From: Kumtagia sp044326205
GTDB taxonomy: Bacteria > Pseudomonadota > Alphaproteobacteria > Rhizobiales > Rhizobiaceae
Reading direction: 5' to 3'
Length of the DNA: 64,000 bases
Assembly: GCF_044326205.1 (NCBI RefSeq)
Contig: NZ_JBIRCY010000001.1
Location: forward strand, 310,001 to 374,000
Shown here in pieces: positions 25,657 through 34,243 of this stretch. The notes beneath the pieces were generated by a model that was not told the DNA's origin, searched no databases, and was given only the letters and a program-made list of their open reading frames with translations. The position numbers and the translations under genes are program-made. Each line of letters opens with the position of its first letter. The first letter of the stretch is position 1.

Positions 25657-26436
25657 TCAGACCCGTCTCTCCACCATCATCTTCTTGATCTCGGCAATCG
25701 CCTTGGCCGGATTAAGCCCCTTCGGGCAGGTCTGCGCGCAGTTCATGATGGTGTGGCAGCGGTAGAGGCGGAACGGGTCTTCCAGATTGTCGAGCCGCTC
25801 GCCCTTGGCCTCGTCGCGCGAATCGATCAGCCAGCGATAGGCTTGCAGCAGCGTGGCCGGGCCGAGATAGCGCTCGCCGTTCCACCAGTAGCTCGGGCAT
25901 GAGGTCGAGCAGCAGGCGCACAGGATGCATTCGTAGAGGCCGTCGAGCTTCTGCCGGTCGTCATGGCTCTGCAGCCATTCCTTGGCCGGCTCCGGCGACA
26001 CCGTCTTCAGCCACGGCTCTATCGACCGGTGCTGCGCGTAGAAATTGGTGAGGTCCGGCACAAGATCCTTCACCACCGGCATGTGCGGCAGCGGATAGAC
26101 TTTCACCGCCCCCGAAATATCGTCCATGCCCTTGGTGCAGGCCAGCGTGTTCGACCCGTCTATGTTCATGGCGCAGGAGCCGCAAATCCCTTCGCGGCAG
26201 GAGCGGCGCAGCGTCAGCGTCGGGTCGATCTTGTTTTTGATCCACAGCAGGGCATCGAGCACCATCGGCCCGCAATCATCCATGTCGACGAAATAAGTGT
26301 CGACGCGCGGATTTTCGTCGTCGTCCGGCGACCAGCGGTAGATCCTGTATTCGCGCAGATTAGTCGCGCCTTCCGGCTTCGGCCAGGTTTTTCCCTGCTG
26401 GATTTTTGAGTTCTTGGGGAGGGTGAGTTCGACCAT
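25657..26436 (-). CDS. sdhB: succinate dehydrogenase iron-sulfur subunit
   Basis: A 259-residue subunit carrying electrons from FAD to quinone in complex II. The [2Fe-2S] cysteines lie in RRSCREGICGSCAMNIDGSNTLAC. Those of the [4Fe-4S] and [3Fe-4S] clusters lie in CILCACCSTSCPSYWWN and CHTIMNCAQTCPKGLNP. The length is typical. The start at 26436 (MVELTLPKN) follows the SUFU gene by 16 bases, making it the last gene of the extended sdh operon. Confidence 0.97.
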   Translation of the reverse strand: MVELTLPKNSKIQQGKTWPKPEGATNLREYRIYRWSPDDDENPRVDTYFVDMDDCGPMVLDALLWIKNKIDPTLTLRRSCREGICGSCAMNIDGSNTLACTKGMDDISGAVKVYPLPHMPVVKDLVPDLTNFYAQHRSIEPWLKTVSPEPAKEWLQSHDDRQKLDGLYECILCACCSTSCPSYWWNGERYLGPATLLQAYRWLIDSRDEAKGERLDNLEDPFRLYRCHTIMNCAQTCPKGLNPAKAIAEIKKMMVERRV

Positions 26437-26452
26437 TGGAAAATCCGTCCTG

Positions 26453-27265
26453 CTATCGCGCCAGTTCCGCCGCGACGCTGCTGCGACCCTGATGAAGCAC
26501 TTCGCTGATGCCGTAGTACAGAAACGCCTGGTCCAACGCGTCAAAACCCTTTTCGAGCTTTAGCGCCATCTCGTCGTCATACACCGGCACCACCGCGAAG
26601 AGCGGCACATTGCGCCCGTCCGACATCGTTACTGACCAGTACTGCTCGGGCCAGCCTGAAAGCGGGGAGAGCACGATCCCCGACAGTTTCGTCCCGTCCG
26701 CATAGGGCGTGGCCGGGTTGCCGTTGGGCATGGAATGGCCTTCCCACAGCCAGGTGTCGTATTCGTGCGGGAAGCGCGCGAGGAATTTGAGCAGCGCGAC
26801 CGGCCAGAACTTCTCATAGTCCTTGAGCTCGGCTTCCGGGATCATGCCCTTATCGTCGGCCGAGAACCAGCGCGCCGGCACGGCAATGACCAGTTCGGCG
26901 AAGCGATAGTTCTCGGCCCGTTCTACGTCTTGCGGCACATGCATCGGCAGGTCGCTCATGCCGCTGGTCACAAAGGTCCAGTTGGCGCGGGTCGCGGTCG
27001 GCCTGAACACCAGCACGTCGATATGGACCTTGTCGGATTCCAGCTCGTGATAGACATAGTGCTCGCCAAGATATGGCTTGAGCGCCTTTTCGATGTCGGC
27101 AACGTGCTCGGCCTCGCTGACGGGCGCGCGGAACTGGTGCTGGTGGCCATCATAACGGTGTATGCGCGAACCGCCGGGCGACACTTCCTGGCTCCAGCCG
27201 GCTTCCGCGCCGACCAGGAGCAAGGCGGCTCCGGCCGTCATCGCGATCTGCCCAAGCCGGCGCAT
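26453..27265 (-). CDS. exported suppressor-of-fused (SUFU) domain protein
   Basis: A 270-residue protein with a signal peptide (MRRLGQIAMTAGAALLLVGAEAGWSQ). The body matches the bacterial SUFU domain in ANWTFVTSGMSDLPMHVP, RFAELVIAVPARWF and WPVALLKFLARFPHEYDTWLW. Bacterial SUFU proteins are mostly cytoplasmic and some act as immunity proteins; an exported one is unusual. Its start shares one base with the stop of the DUF3052 gene (TGATG). Its place between sdhA and sdhB argues for cotranscription with complex II; a direct role is not shown. Confidence 0.8.
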   Translation of the reverse strand: MRRLGQIAMTAGAALLLVGAEAGWSQEVSPGGSRIHRYDGHQHQFRAPVSEAEHVADIEKALKPYLGEHYVYHELESDKVHIDVLVFRPTATRANWTFVTSGMSDLPMHVPQDVERAENYRFAELVIAVPARWFSADDKGMIPEAELKDYEKFWPVALLKFLARFPHEYDTWLWEGHSMPNGNPATPYADGTKLSGIVLSPLSGWPEQYWSVTMSDGRNVPLFAVVPVYDDEMALKLEKGFDALDQAFLYYGISEVLHQGRSSVAAELAR

Positions 27266-27708
27266 CACCGCCGCTCCTTGCGGATGACGAGCTTCAGACC
27301 GGACCAGACCGCATCGATCGCGGCGACCTTCACGTCGACCAGATCGAGTTTCAGCGCCTCGCTGCGCACAACATCCTCGGTAACGTCGGTCGGCACCTTC
27401 GAGGCTTTCTTCGGCCACGACACCCAGATCATGCCGTCGCGCCGGATTGCCGATTGCAGGGCCGGCAGGTGATCCTCGATCTCGGCGCGCTTTTTCGTGA
27501 AGGCGTGGATCGCGTCGTACTTCTCGCTCTCGCCTCCAGCATCCGGCCACGCATCGAACCGGTCTGCGGCGGCGAAAAGCGCCGAGTCCACCAACCAGTC
27601 AAGTTCGGCGGGCAAAACGATGAAGGCTGCATGCATGCCATCCTTCAAGCCGAGCTTTGTCGCCAGCGGCGTGCCGGAATAGCCTGCCGTGGCGAGCGCC
27701 GCGCCCAT
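27265..27708 (-). CDS. DUF3052 family protein
   Basis: A 147-residue protein without export signals. SGTPLATKLGLKDGMHAAFI, YDAIHAFTKKRAEIEDHLPAL and GMIWVSWPKKASKVPTDVTE are the DUF3052 pattern. The start at 27708 lies two bases after the sdhA TAG with no own ribosome site, indicating translational coupling. The stop overlaps the SUFU start by one base. Family function is unknown; it may bind nucleotides or act in stress, but nothing in the sequence decides. Confidence 0.85.
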   Translation of the reverse strand: MGAALATAGYSGTPLATKLGLKDGMHAAFIVLPAELDWLVDSALFAAADRFDAWPDAGGESEKYDAIHAFTKKRAEIEDHLPALQSAIRRDGMIWVSWPKKASKVPTDVTEDVVRSEALKLDLVDVKVAAIDAVWSGLKLVIRKERR

Positions 27709-27710
27709 GC

Positions 27711-29561
27711 CTAATAGACCCGTGCCTTGGGCGCGATCTTCTTGGGGTCGATGCCGCCCTGCTCGACCGGCAGCGTCGTCTCCGTATGCACCGGGCGATA
27801 GCCGAGCGTCACTTTTCCGGACGGGTCGACCCAGGCCAGCGTGTGCTTGCGCCAGTTGGCGTCGTCGCGGCCGCCATAGGGACCGTCGGCATAATCCTCG
27901 CGGGCGTGCGAGCCGCGGCTCTCCTTGCGGGCCTCCGCGCCGTAGACCGTGGCGATGGCGTTGGCCATCAGGTTTTCCAGTTCCAGCGTCTCGACCAGGT
28001 CGGAATTCCAGATCATCGAGCGGTCGAACACCTTTATGTCCTTCAGCTCGCTCCAGATTTCCGAGATGCGCTTGCAGCCGTTTTCGAGCGATTCCTGCGT
28101 GCGGAACACCGCCGCGTCCTCCTGCATCGCCCGCTGCATCTTTTCGCGAAGCACGGCGGTCGGCGTCGAGCCGTTGGCGTTGCGCAGCCGGTCGAAGCGC
28201 TCCATGATCTTGTCGACGGACGCTTCGTTGACCGCGGGGATCGGCGCGTTGCGGTCGATCACCTGGCCGGCGCGGATCGCTGCGGCGCGACCGAACACCA
28301 CCAGGTCGATCAGCGAGTTGGAGCCCAGCCGGTTGGCGCCGTGCACCGAGGCGCAACCCGCCTCGCCCACCGCCATCAGGCCGGGCGACACGCGGTCCGG
28401 CTCTTCCGGCGTCGGGTTCAGCACCTCGCCCCAATAGTTCGTCGGCACGCCGCCCATATTGTAATGTACCGTCGGCAGCACCGGGATCGGCTCGCGGGTG
28501 ACGTCGACGCCGGCAAAGATCTTCGCCGATTCCGAGATGCCCGGCAGCCGCTCGTGCAGCACCGCCGGGTCGAGGTGGTCGAGGTGCAGAAAAATGTGGT
28601 CCTTGTTCTTGCCGACGCCGCGCCCCTCGCGGATTTCCATCGTCATGCAACGCGAGACCACGTCGCGGGACGCCAGATCCTTGGCCGAGGGTGCGTAACG
28701 CTCCATAAAACGCTCGCCCTCGGAGTTGACGAGGTAGCCCCCCTCGCCGCGCGCTCCCTCGGTGATCAGGCAGCCCGCGCCGTAGATGCCGGTCGGGTGG
28801 AACTGCACGAACTCCATGTCCTGCAGCGGCAGTCCGGCGCGCGCCACCATGCCGCCGCCGTCGCCGGTGCAGGTGTGGGCCGAGGTGGCCGAGAAATAGG
28901 CGCGGCCGTAGCCGCCGGTCGCCAGCACCACCGTTTTTGCCGAGAAGCGGTGGATCGTGCCGTCATCGAGGTTCCAGGCGACCACGCCGGTGCAGCGGCC
29001 GTCCGGCTCCATAATCAGGTCGAGCGCGAAATATTCGATGAAGAACTGTGCATTGTGGCGCAGCGACTGGCCATAAAGCGTGTGCAGGATGGCGTGGCCG
29101 GTGCGGTCGGCGGCGGCGCAGGTGCGCTGCACCGGGGGGCCTTCGCCGAACTGGGTCATGTGGCCGCCGAACGGCCGCTGGTAGATTTTTCCTTCCGCGG
29201 TGCGCGAGAACGGAACGCCGTAGTGTTCAAGCTCGTAGACCGCCGCCGGCGCCTGCTGGACCATGTATTCCATGGCGTCGACATCACCCAGCCAGTCCGA
29301 CCCCTTGACGGTGTCGTACATGTGCCACTGCCAGTTGTCCGGCCCCATATTGGCCAGCGACGCTGCGATGCCGCCCTGCGCAGCGACGGTGTGCGAGCGG
29401 GTCGGGAAAACCTTCGTAATGCAGGCGGTGCGCAGACCCTGTTCGGCCATGCCCAGCGTGGCGCGCAGGCCGGCGCCGCCGGCGCCCACCACCACCACGT
29501 CGAACTTGTGGTCGACGAATGTATAGCCTTTGCCGGCGGCCGCCGAAGTTGCCTGTGCCAC
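27711..29561 (-). CDS. sdhA: succinate dehydrogenase flavoprotein subunit
   Basis: A 616-residue flavoprotein that oxidises succinate to fumarate in the TCA cycle. It has the FAD motif VVVVGAGGAGLRA and His57 in PTRSHTVAAQGG, where FAD is attached covalently. Active-site blocks FHPTGIYGAGCLITEGARGEGG and HGANRLGSNSLIDLVVFGR are present, with a C-terminal LAWVDPSGKVTLGYRPVH. Length is normal for the alphaproteobacterial/mitochondrial type. It lies four bases past sdhD. Confidence 0.98.
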   Translation of the reverse strand: MAQATSAAAGKGYTFVDHKFDVVVVGAGGAGLRATLGMAEQGLRTACITKVFPTRSHTVAAQGGIAASLANMGPDNWQWHMYDTVKGSDWLGDVDAMEYMVQQAPAAVYELEHYGVPFSRTAEGKIYQRPFGGHMTQFGEGPPVQRTCAAADRTGHAILHTLYGQSLRHNAQFFIEYFALDLIMEPDGRCTGVVAWNLDDGTIHRFSAKTVVLATGGYGRAYFSATSAHTCTGDGGGMVARAGLPLQDMEFVQFHPTGIYGAGCLITEGARGEGGYLVNSEGERFMERYAPSAKDLASRDVVSRCMTMEIREGRGVGKNKDHIFLHLDHLDPAVLHERLPGISESAKIFAGVDVTREPIPVLPTVHYNMGGVPTNYWGEVLNPTPEEPDRVSPGLMAVGEAGCASVHGANRLGSNSLIDLVVFGRAAAIRAGQVIDRNAPIPAVNEASVDKIMERFDRLRNANGSTPTAVLREKMQRAMQEDAAVFRTQESLENGCKRISEIWSELKDIKVFDRSMIWNSDLVETLELENLMANAIATVYGAEARKESRGSHAREDYADGPYGGRDDANWRKHTLAWVDPSGKVTLGYRPVHTETTLPVEQGGIDPKKIAPKARVY

Positions 29562-29565
29562 TGGA

Positions 29566-29961
29566 TCAGCTCCCGAAGGCCATTTTGAGCAGCGCGAAGC
29601 CGGTGAAGACGCCGACCGCGATGGTGAAGAAGGTGTTGGCGAGCAGCAGCGCGAGCTTCATGCCTTCGCCATAGATATAGTCCTCGATAATGACCTGCAT
29701 GCCCAAGCGCATGTGGTAGAGGCCCGAGATCACGAAAAGAAGCAGCACCAGAGCCACGAAGGGGTTGGCGAGCGCGGCGCGGGTCTCGGCGAAGCCGGCG
29801 CCGTTCAGCGCCACTAGCAGGCCGACGAAGAACAGGGTCAGCGGGATGTTGGCGATAGCGGTCAGCCGCTGCCGCCAGAAATGCTCGGTGCCCTCGCGCG
29901 CCGACCCCAGGCCCCGGACCTTGCCGAGCGCCGTACGCATGTCCTTGTTGCCGCCGCTCAT
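29566..29961 (-). CDS. sdhD: succinate dehydrogenase membrane anchor subunit
   Basis: A 131-residue three-helix membrane anchor. The block YHMRLGMQVIIEDYIYGE contains the heme-ligating His and the quinone-site tyrosine/aspartate region typical of SdhD. The start at 29961 lies two bases after the sdhC TGA (TGATCATG), so translation is probably coupled. An open frame runs on to 30228 but belongs to sdhC in another frame. Confidence 0.95.
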   Translation of the reverse strand: MSGGNKDMRTALGKVRGLGSAREGTEHFWRQRLTAIANIPLTLFFVGLLVALNGAGFAETRAALANPFVALVLLLFVISGLYHMRLGMQVIIEDYIYGEGMKLALLLANTFFTIAVGVFTGFALLKMAFGS

Positions 29962-29963
29962 GA

Positions 29964-30380
29964 TCAAGCTCCCCGCGCCAGGTAACCGGCGATCCAGATC
30001 GCCAGTGTCAGAACGACGGAAGCGGCCAGCGTCGCCCAGGCGATCTTCGAGGCCGTATGCTTTTCCAGCCCGACGCCGGTGTCCCAGACGAGGTGGCGGA
30101 TGCCGCCCATCATGTGGTGCATCAGCGCCCAGGTGTAGCCGAACAGTATCAGCCGTCCGAGCCAGGAACCGAAGATGCCGTCGACGAAATCGAAATAGCT
30201 TTGCGACGTCGATGCCGCGATCAGCCACCAGGCGACCAGCAGCGTGCCGAAATAAAGCGCGCCGCCGGTGATGCGATGAATGATCGACATCGTCATGGTG
30301 ATCGGCGGGCGGTAGATGGTGAGATGCGGCGAAAGCGGCCGGGCGCGCGGGCTTTGGCGGGTGGCTGGTGATTGGCTCAT
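29964..30380 (-). CDS. sdhC: succinate dehydrogenase cytochrome b556 subunit
   Basis: A 138-residue three-helix protein. RPLSPHLTIYRPPITMTMSIIHRITG is the SdhC signature, with Ser and Arg of the quinone site and a heme-ligand His. A second His cluster, ALMHHMMGGIRHLVWD, lies in helix 2. First gene of the sdhC-D-A-DUF3052-SUFU-B cluster. The start at 30380 has GGGGCAGCC upstream; the frame extends to 30485. Confidence 0.96.
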   Translation of the reverse strand: MSQSPATRQSPRARPLSPHLTIYRPPITMTMSIIHRITGGALYFGTLLVAWWLIAASTSQSYFDFVDGIFGSWLGRLILFGYTWALMHHMMGGIRHLVWDTGVGLEKHTASKIAWATLAASVVLTLAIWIAGYLARGA

Positions 30381-30456
30381 GGCTGCCCCTTGTCGTCGTC
30401 GCCCGTCCCGTCGCCGGAACGACTTGGACCGTATCCGGATGCGACTGGACGATGGG

Positions 30457-30485
30457 TACTTAATGCGCTTTTTGCACCGCGTCAA
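30457..30485 (-). promoter_or_regulatory. candidate promoter of the sdh operon
   Basis: On the minus strand TTGACG and TAAGTA are separated by 17 bases, about 77 bases upstream of the sdhC start. The spacer includes an A-run. It is the only good -35/-10 pair found upstream of sdhC. Confidence 0.45.
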
Positions 30486-30678
30486 AGGCCAAAAAACCGT
30501 TTAGCCGCGCGGCTTTAGTCAGGGAGAATGAGCAATCGGCGGGTGCGCCGCACTTCAATCGTTTGAAGCTGTCGGAGGTTATGAGAGCCACCTGCCTGCG
30601 GGTCAAATGCTCGCCGGACCTGCTTGTCTCATGCACGGAAAATTTTTTTCTCCGGCTCTGTTTCAGAAGCCGGCAAAC

Positions 30679-31023
30679 CTAGCGGGCGCAGTCCATCGGC
30701 TTGCCGCCCTTGACGAACAGTGCGTTGTTCCCCTCCAGCACGAGCGCATAGCCGGGAATGCCGTAGCGCGAGCGCTGTTCGGCGGGCGCGGCAGGCAAGG
30801 TCACGGCCTCGCCGGTCATGTCGGTCAGAACTACGTCGCTGGAGCGGTTCTCGACGGTGATCGACCCATCCTCGCCACAGCGATATGTGGTCGTTCCGGG
30901 CCGGCCGGACGGCTCCGCCGCCGAGGCCGTGGCATGAGTGGACCCGGCATCCCCCTCGCCGACGCAGGCAGCGAGGCATGCAAAAGGGACAGCGAGCAAG
31001 GCAATCCGAATGGTCCGACGCAA
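30679..31023 (-). CDS. MliC-like lysozyme-inhibitor lipoprotein
   Basis: A 114-residue lipoprotein. The signal ends in a lipobox LAAC with Cys20. The C-terminal domain follows the MliC pattern: YRCGEDGSITV, a strand ending in GEAVTLPAAPAEQRSRYG, and final PMDC, with Cys49 and Cys112 likely to pair. MliC proteins guard peptidoglycan against C-type lysozyme. No ATG fits; AAGGAGG lies five bases before a TTG at 31023, with GTG at 31026 as an alternative. A CCGGCT...AGCCGG hairpin lies just downstream. Confidence 0.8.
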   Translation of the reverse strand: MRRTIRIALLAVPFACLAACVGEGDAGSTHATASAAEPSGRPGTTTYRCGEDGSITVENRSSDVVLTDMTGEAVTLPAAPAEQRSRYGIPGYALVLEGNNALFVKGGKPMDCAR

Positions 31024-31296
31024 CACGACCTCCTTGCCCTCCCCCGAGCGGGTGGAACTGCATATAGCCGGAAAGGATTGGCGATCAATGGGGCGGCAGC
31101 GGGGCAGGCCCGCTATCCACCATGCATTGGCCGGGCATGGTTTCAAGGGCTTAGCCGGAACACCGATCCCTGCCATACCAGCCGCGGCAAACACGCCTGC
31201 GACACACGGGGTGGTCGAGGGGTCGACGACAGACAACCCTCGTTAACCATAATCTCCGATAGGCGCCGTACGGCGCCATGCCGGCCTTAACTTTGG
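31024..31296. other. divergent intergenic region with a 16-bp palindrome
   Basis: The region separates the minus-strand lipoprotein gene from the plus-strand secreted-protein gene, so it should hold promoters for both. It contains the perfect palindrome GGCGCCGTACGGCGCC at 31262-31277 and several TTAA elements near its right end. No gene is seen. Confidence 0.5.
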
Positions 31297-31312
31297 TTAA
31301 GAAAGGATTAAC
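31297..31312 (+). promoter_or_regulatory. CtrA-type binding site
   Basis: TTAAGAAAGGATTAAC fits TTAA-N7-TTAAC, the CtrA recognition sequence of alphaproteobacteria. It ends 41 bases before the start of the secreted-protein gene. A third TTAA precedes it at six-base spacing. Confidence 0.6.
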
Positions 31313-31352
31313 TTCGCGAATCGAGGAGGCATTGCCTCAATCGAAGGAGAGC

Positions 31353-31727
31353 ATGATGCATCTCGGAATTGGAATTCTCGCAGGCGCCGCGATGAGCGCG
31401 GCGCTTGCGATCACTGCCGCAACACCTGCCGCCGCCTGGGATCGTGACCGGGTCTATGCCGACAGTTTCGGCAACCTCGTCATCGAAAGCGCCGCCGGGT
31501 TCAAGCGCATCCTCGTCGGCGAAGGCCACGAGGCGGAGCGGCTGGCCAAATATGTCGGTGCCGGCCAGCCCACGCGCGCCGACGAGCCGGAGGTCATCTA
31601 TTCGGACCGGACCGGCGAGCTGGTCATCGGCGAGTGCTACCGGCCACCGGTGCTGGTGAAGGGCCGCGGCTACATGTACGGCTTCGACCAAGGCGAGATT
31701 CCGCTGCAAGGCGGCCCCTGCCAATAG
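31353..31727 (+). CDS. small exported protein of unknown function
   Basis: A 124-residue product. An N-terminal signal (GIGILAGAAMSAALAITAATPAAA) is followed by a domain with two similar blocks: VYADSFGNLVIESAAGFKRI and VIYSDRTGELVIGECYRPPV, both of the form Y-x-D-x-x-G-x-L-V-I. Two cysteines may form a disulfide. AAGGAG precedes tandem ATGs at 31353 and 31356. The leader contains GAGGCATTGCCTC, a small hairpin. No named family is recognised. A CtrA-type site lies upstream. Confidence 0.75.
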   Translation: MMHLGIGILAGAAMSAALAITAATPAAAWDRDRVYADSFGNLVIESAAGFKRILVGEGHEAERLAKYVGAGQPTRADEPEVIYSDRTGELVIGECYRPPVLVKGRGYMYGFDQGEIPLQGGPCQ

Positions 31728-31864
31728 ACAGGGTTCCGACGCCGGGTCGTATCAGGCATCGAGATTCGCATGAAAGAGGCGTGCGGCGTCACGCGATGGC
31801 GCGGCCCTGATTCGGTCAACTTTGTCCGGCCAAGCTCCGCGTGTTGAGGAACGGTTAACCATCG

Positions 31865-33232
31865 ATGAGCCATGCGGCCCAGTCTCGCCGGCTGAAGGAC
31901 CATATCGCCGGCCTTGAAACCATGACGCGGTTCGTGCTCGCCACGCTTGCGCTGGCAAGCGGCGTCTACACCTATCTCGGGGTCCGCAGCCTGCTCGACG
32001 GCTCGGCAACGGTCGTGTTCTTCGCGGCGGTGATTTATTCGGCCTCGGTGTCGGTCGCCATCTACGGCTTCTGGACCTATCTGATCCGCTTCCTGCCGGA
32101 GATGCGCGACGGCGGCTCGCGGCTGGCGCTGCTCGGCATCATGGCGATCGGCTCGGCGATGATCGTCGCCATGGCCTCGTGGCTGAACGCGGCGGCTCTG
32201 GCCGGCTCCGCGGCGGTCGAGCAGCATCTGGCCATCACAATCGAGGAATACACCGCCGATCTCGACCAGGCGCACGGCAATGCGCTCGGCTCGCTGTCGC
32301 TGCTGCCCGATATCCAGCGCGCCGGAGAGCGTTTCGCCCGGCTGGCGGCGGACGAACAGAGTTCCGGCGCGCTCACCGGCACGTCCGGATCTGGCAGTGT
32401 CGTGCAACTGCTCAGCCAGATGTCGGCCCAGATGAAGGAACTGGAGACCACCATCCAGTCCTCGCGCGAACCGATCCAGCTTGCCTTCGAACAGGGCCAG
32501 AAACATCTTGCGACGATGCGCGGCCTCGTCTCGGCGCCTGGTCCGATCGAGCAACGCTCCGACCAGTTCGCCGCCGAATCCGTGGCGCTGACCGGTGTCA
32601 TCGCCTCGCTGGAGCAGACATCGATCGCCGCCTCCGTCACCCGCGCCGCCGCCGACCTGTCGGTCGGCTTCATCGCGCCGGTCGCCGACGGGATGACGCC
32701 GGACCTCGCCGGCCGGCAGGATCAGGTGATAACGACGATCCGCGGCTCGGTCGCGGCGCAGTCCAAGGCGCTGTCCGACGCCGCGGCGGAAATCCTCAAC
32801 CAGCCAAAAGTGCCGGAGCGGCGCTATGTGCCGCTGACCTCGGCGGAGGCTGTGCTGCGTTATGCCGGCGACTTCATCCCGAGCTGGGCCGGCGCGATCT
32901 CCATCGACTTGTTGCCTGCCGTGCTGGTCGGCATCATGGCAGTGGTGCATGGCGTCATGCGGCGCGGCGAGGACGAGCTTGAGGAGGCCGACCGCATCAC
33001 CGCCGGCGACATGCTGCGTTCGCTGAAATACAACGAACTTCTGCAGGCGCGGCTGCGCGAGCAGCAAGCGGCGGAGAAACATGCCGCAGCCGACGTGCCG
33101 GCCGGTGCGGCAATTATGGCTGAAGCGTTGCCGCCGGCAGAGCCCGAACGATCAGAACCGTCTACCAGGCCGGCAACCGCCGAGAACGTGACGCCGCTGT
33201 CACTATCCGAACGCAAGCGGTTCGAGCCATGA
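31865..33232 (+). CDS. membrane protein with large helical periplasmic domain
   Basis: A 455-residue protein not recognised as a named family. Hydrophobic helices lie at about 23-40, 49-70 and 87-107, and a fourth at about 345-365. The 235 residues between helices 3 and 4 are mostly amphipathic helix (for example MSAQMKELETTIQSSREPI), suggesting a coiled-coil domain probably outside the cytoplasm. The C-terminal 90 residues are polar, Ala/Glu/Pro-rich and probably cytoplasmic. The stop overlaps the start of the ClpP-fold gene (ATGA). No clear ribosome site; a GGTTAACC palindrome precedes the ATG. Confidence 0.8.
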   Translation: MSHAAQSRRLKDHIAGLETMTRFVLATLALASGVYTYLGVRSLLDGSATVVFFAAVIYSASVSVAIYGFWTYLIRFLPEMRDGGSRLALLGIMAIGSAMIVAMASWLNAAALAGSAAVEQHLAITIEEYTADLDQAHGNALGSLSLLPDIQRAGERFARLAADEQSSGALTGTSGSGSVVQLLSQMSAQMKELETTIQSSREPIQLAFEQGQKHLATMRGLVSAPGPIEQRSDQFAAESVALTGVIASLEQTSIAASVTRAAADLSVGFIAPVADGMTPDLAGRQDQVITTIRGSVAAQSKALSDAAAEILNQPKVPERRYVPLTSAEAVLRYAGDFIPSWAGAISIDLLPAVLVGIMAVVHGVMRRGEDELEEADRITAGDMLRSLKYNELLQARLREQQAAEKHAAADVPAGAAIMAEALPPAEPERSEPSTRPATAENVTPLSLSERKRFEP

Positions 33233-34080
33233 GCCTGCCGGGCGATATCCGTTCAGCCGACGCGCCTGCGGAGCGGGAACAGCGCCGCAACCTGCTCGTC
33301 CGATATCTCTCCCGCTTCGACGACGGCGAGCTGCTTCGCTGGGCGTTTCGCGGCCTGCTGATCGGCGCGGTAAGCGTTCTGGCGATCGACCTGCGCGATC
33401 TCGCCGAGACCAATGGCTGGGCGTTTGCCGAGATTGCCGCTCCGGCGGACCCTGAGCCGGTGCTGCCGCCCGCCGTCAAGGTCGGCGTTCCCGATGCTCC
33501 CTCAACCGATCCGCGTCCCTTCCTGACGACCGAAGAAAGCCTGCTCGGCAAGCCGATGAGTTTTACGCTCGAACCCGGCGGCCGGCTGGAGGCTACCGGC
33601 AGTATCCAGCCGGGAACCGCCGACCGTTTCGCTGCCGAAATGGACGAGCGCGGCGAATATGTGAAGACCGTGTCTCTGAATTCGCCCGGCGGCGCGCTGG
33701 ACGACGCGATGGCGATGGCGCGGCTGATCCGCGAACGCGGCCTCGACACCGAGGTTGCCGACGGAGCGCTCTGCGCCTCCTCATGTCCGCTGCTTATGGC
33801 CGGCGGGAAACACCGCGCGGCCGGCGACAAGGCTGCAATCGGCGTGCACCAGTTCTATGCCGCCGCCGCGATTGAATCCTCGCCGGAGCAGATCATGGCC
33901 GATGCGCAGGCCACGACCGCGCGGATTTCACGGCATTTGGCATCCCTCGATGTCGACCCGGCGCTGTGGCTGCACGCGCTGGATACGCCGCCGCGCGCGC
34001 TCTACTATTTTTCGAAAGAGGAACTGGCGGGCTACCGGCTTATCAGCGGGGACGGCGGCAAGACCGCGAAGAAGAAGTAG
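33229..34080 (+). CDS. membrane-anchored ClpP-fold protein (COG3904-like)
   Basis: A 283-residue protein with one membrane helix (about 37-56), then a ClpP/crotonase-like fold. TVSLNSPGGALDDAMAMARLIRERG resembles the ClpP N-terminal block. ADGALCASSCPLLMAGG supplies a candidate nucleophile serine near residue 184, and AIGVHQF supplies a His near 206. The twin cysteines beside the serine could form a disulfide in the periplasm. It begins inside the stop codon of the coiled-coil membrane gene, so the two should be made in equal amounts and may act together. Substrate unknown. Confidence 0.8.
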   Translation: MSLPGDIRSADAPAEREQRRNLLVRYLSRFDDGELLRWAFRGLLIGAVSVLAIDLRDLAETNGWAFAEIAAPADPEPVLPPAVKVGVPDAPSTDPRPFLTTEESLLGKPMSFTLEPGGRLEATGSIQPGTADRFAAEMDERGEYVKTVSLNSPGGALDDAMAMARLIRERGLDTEVADGALCASSCPLLMAGGKHRAAGDKAAIGVHQFYAAAAIESSPEQIMADAQATTARISRHLASLDVDPALWLHALDTPPRALYYFSKEELAGYRLISGDGGKTAKKK

Positions 34081-34243
34081 GCTCACGATCCGCCTGCATC
34101 CACTGCCGCGCCGCGCCGACAGGCTTCCGAAAGCAGACCCGGACTCCGGAACTCCGGACGACCACCAAAATACCTTGTCGCCGATCCATTCGCGCATGGG
34201 CGGCTGGACGGTGCATGCTGCTTGATCGGGCCACGCGAGACCG

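Noticed and set aside
26453..27265. SUFU gene as polymorphic-toxin immunity gene
   Set aside because: No toxin gene is adjacent, the product has a signal peptide and it lies inside the sdh operon.
30652..30673. Rho-independent terminator of the MliC-like gene
   Set aside because: The CCGGCTCTG/CAGAAGCCGG hairpin exists, but the T-run lies on the wrong side for the minus-strand gene; on that strand it is followed by an A-run.
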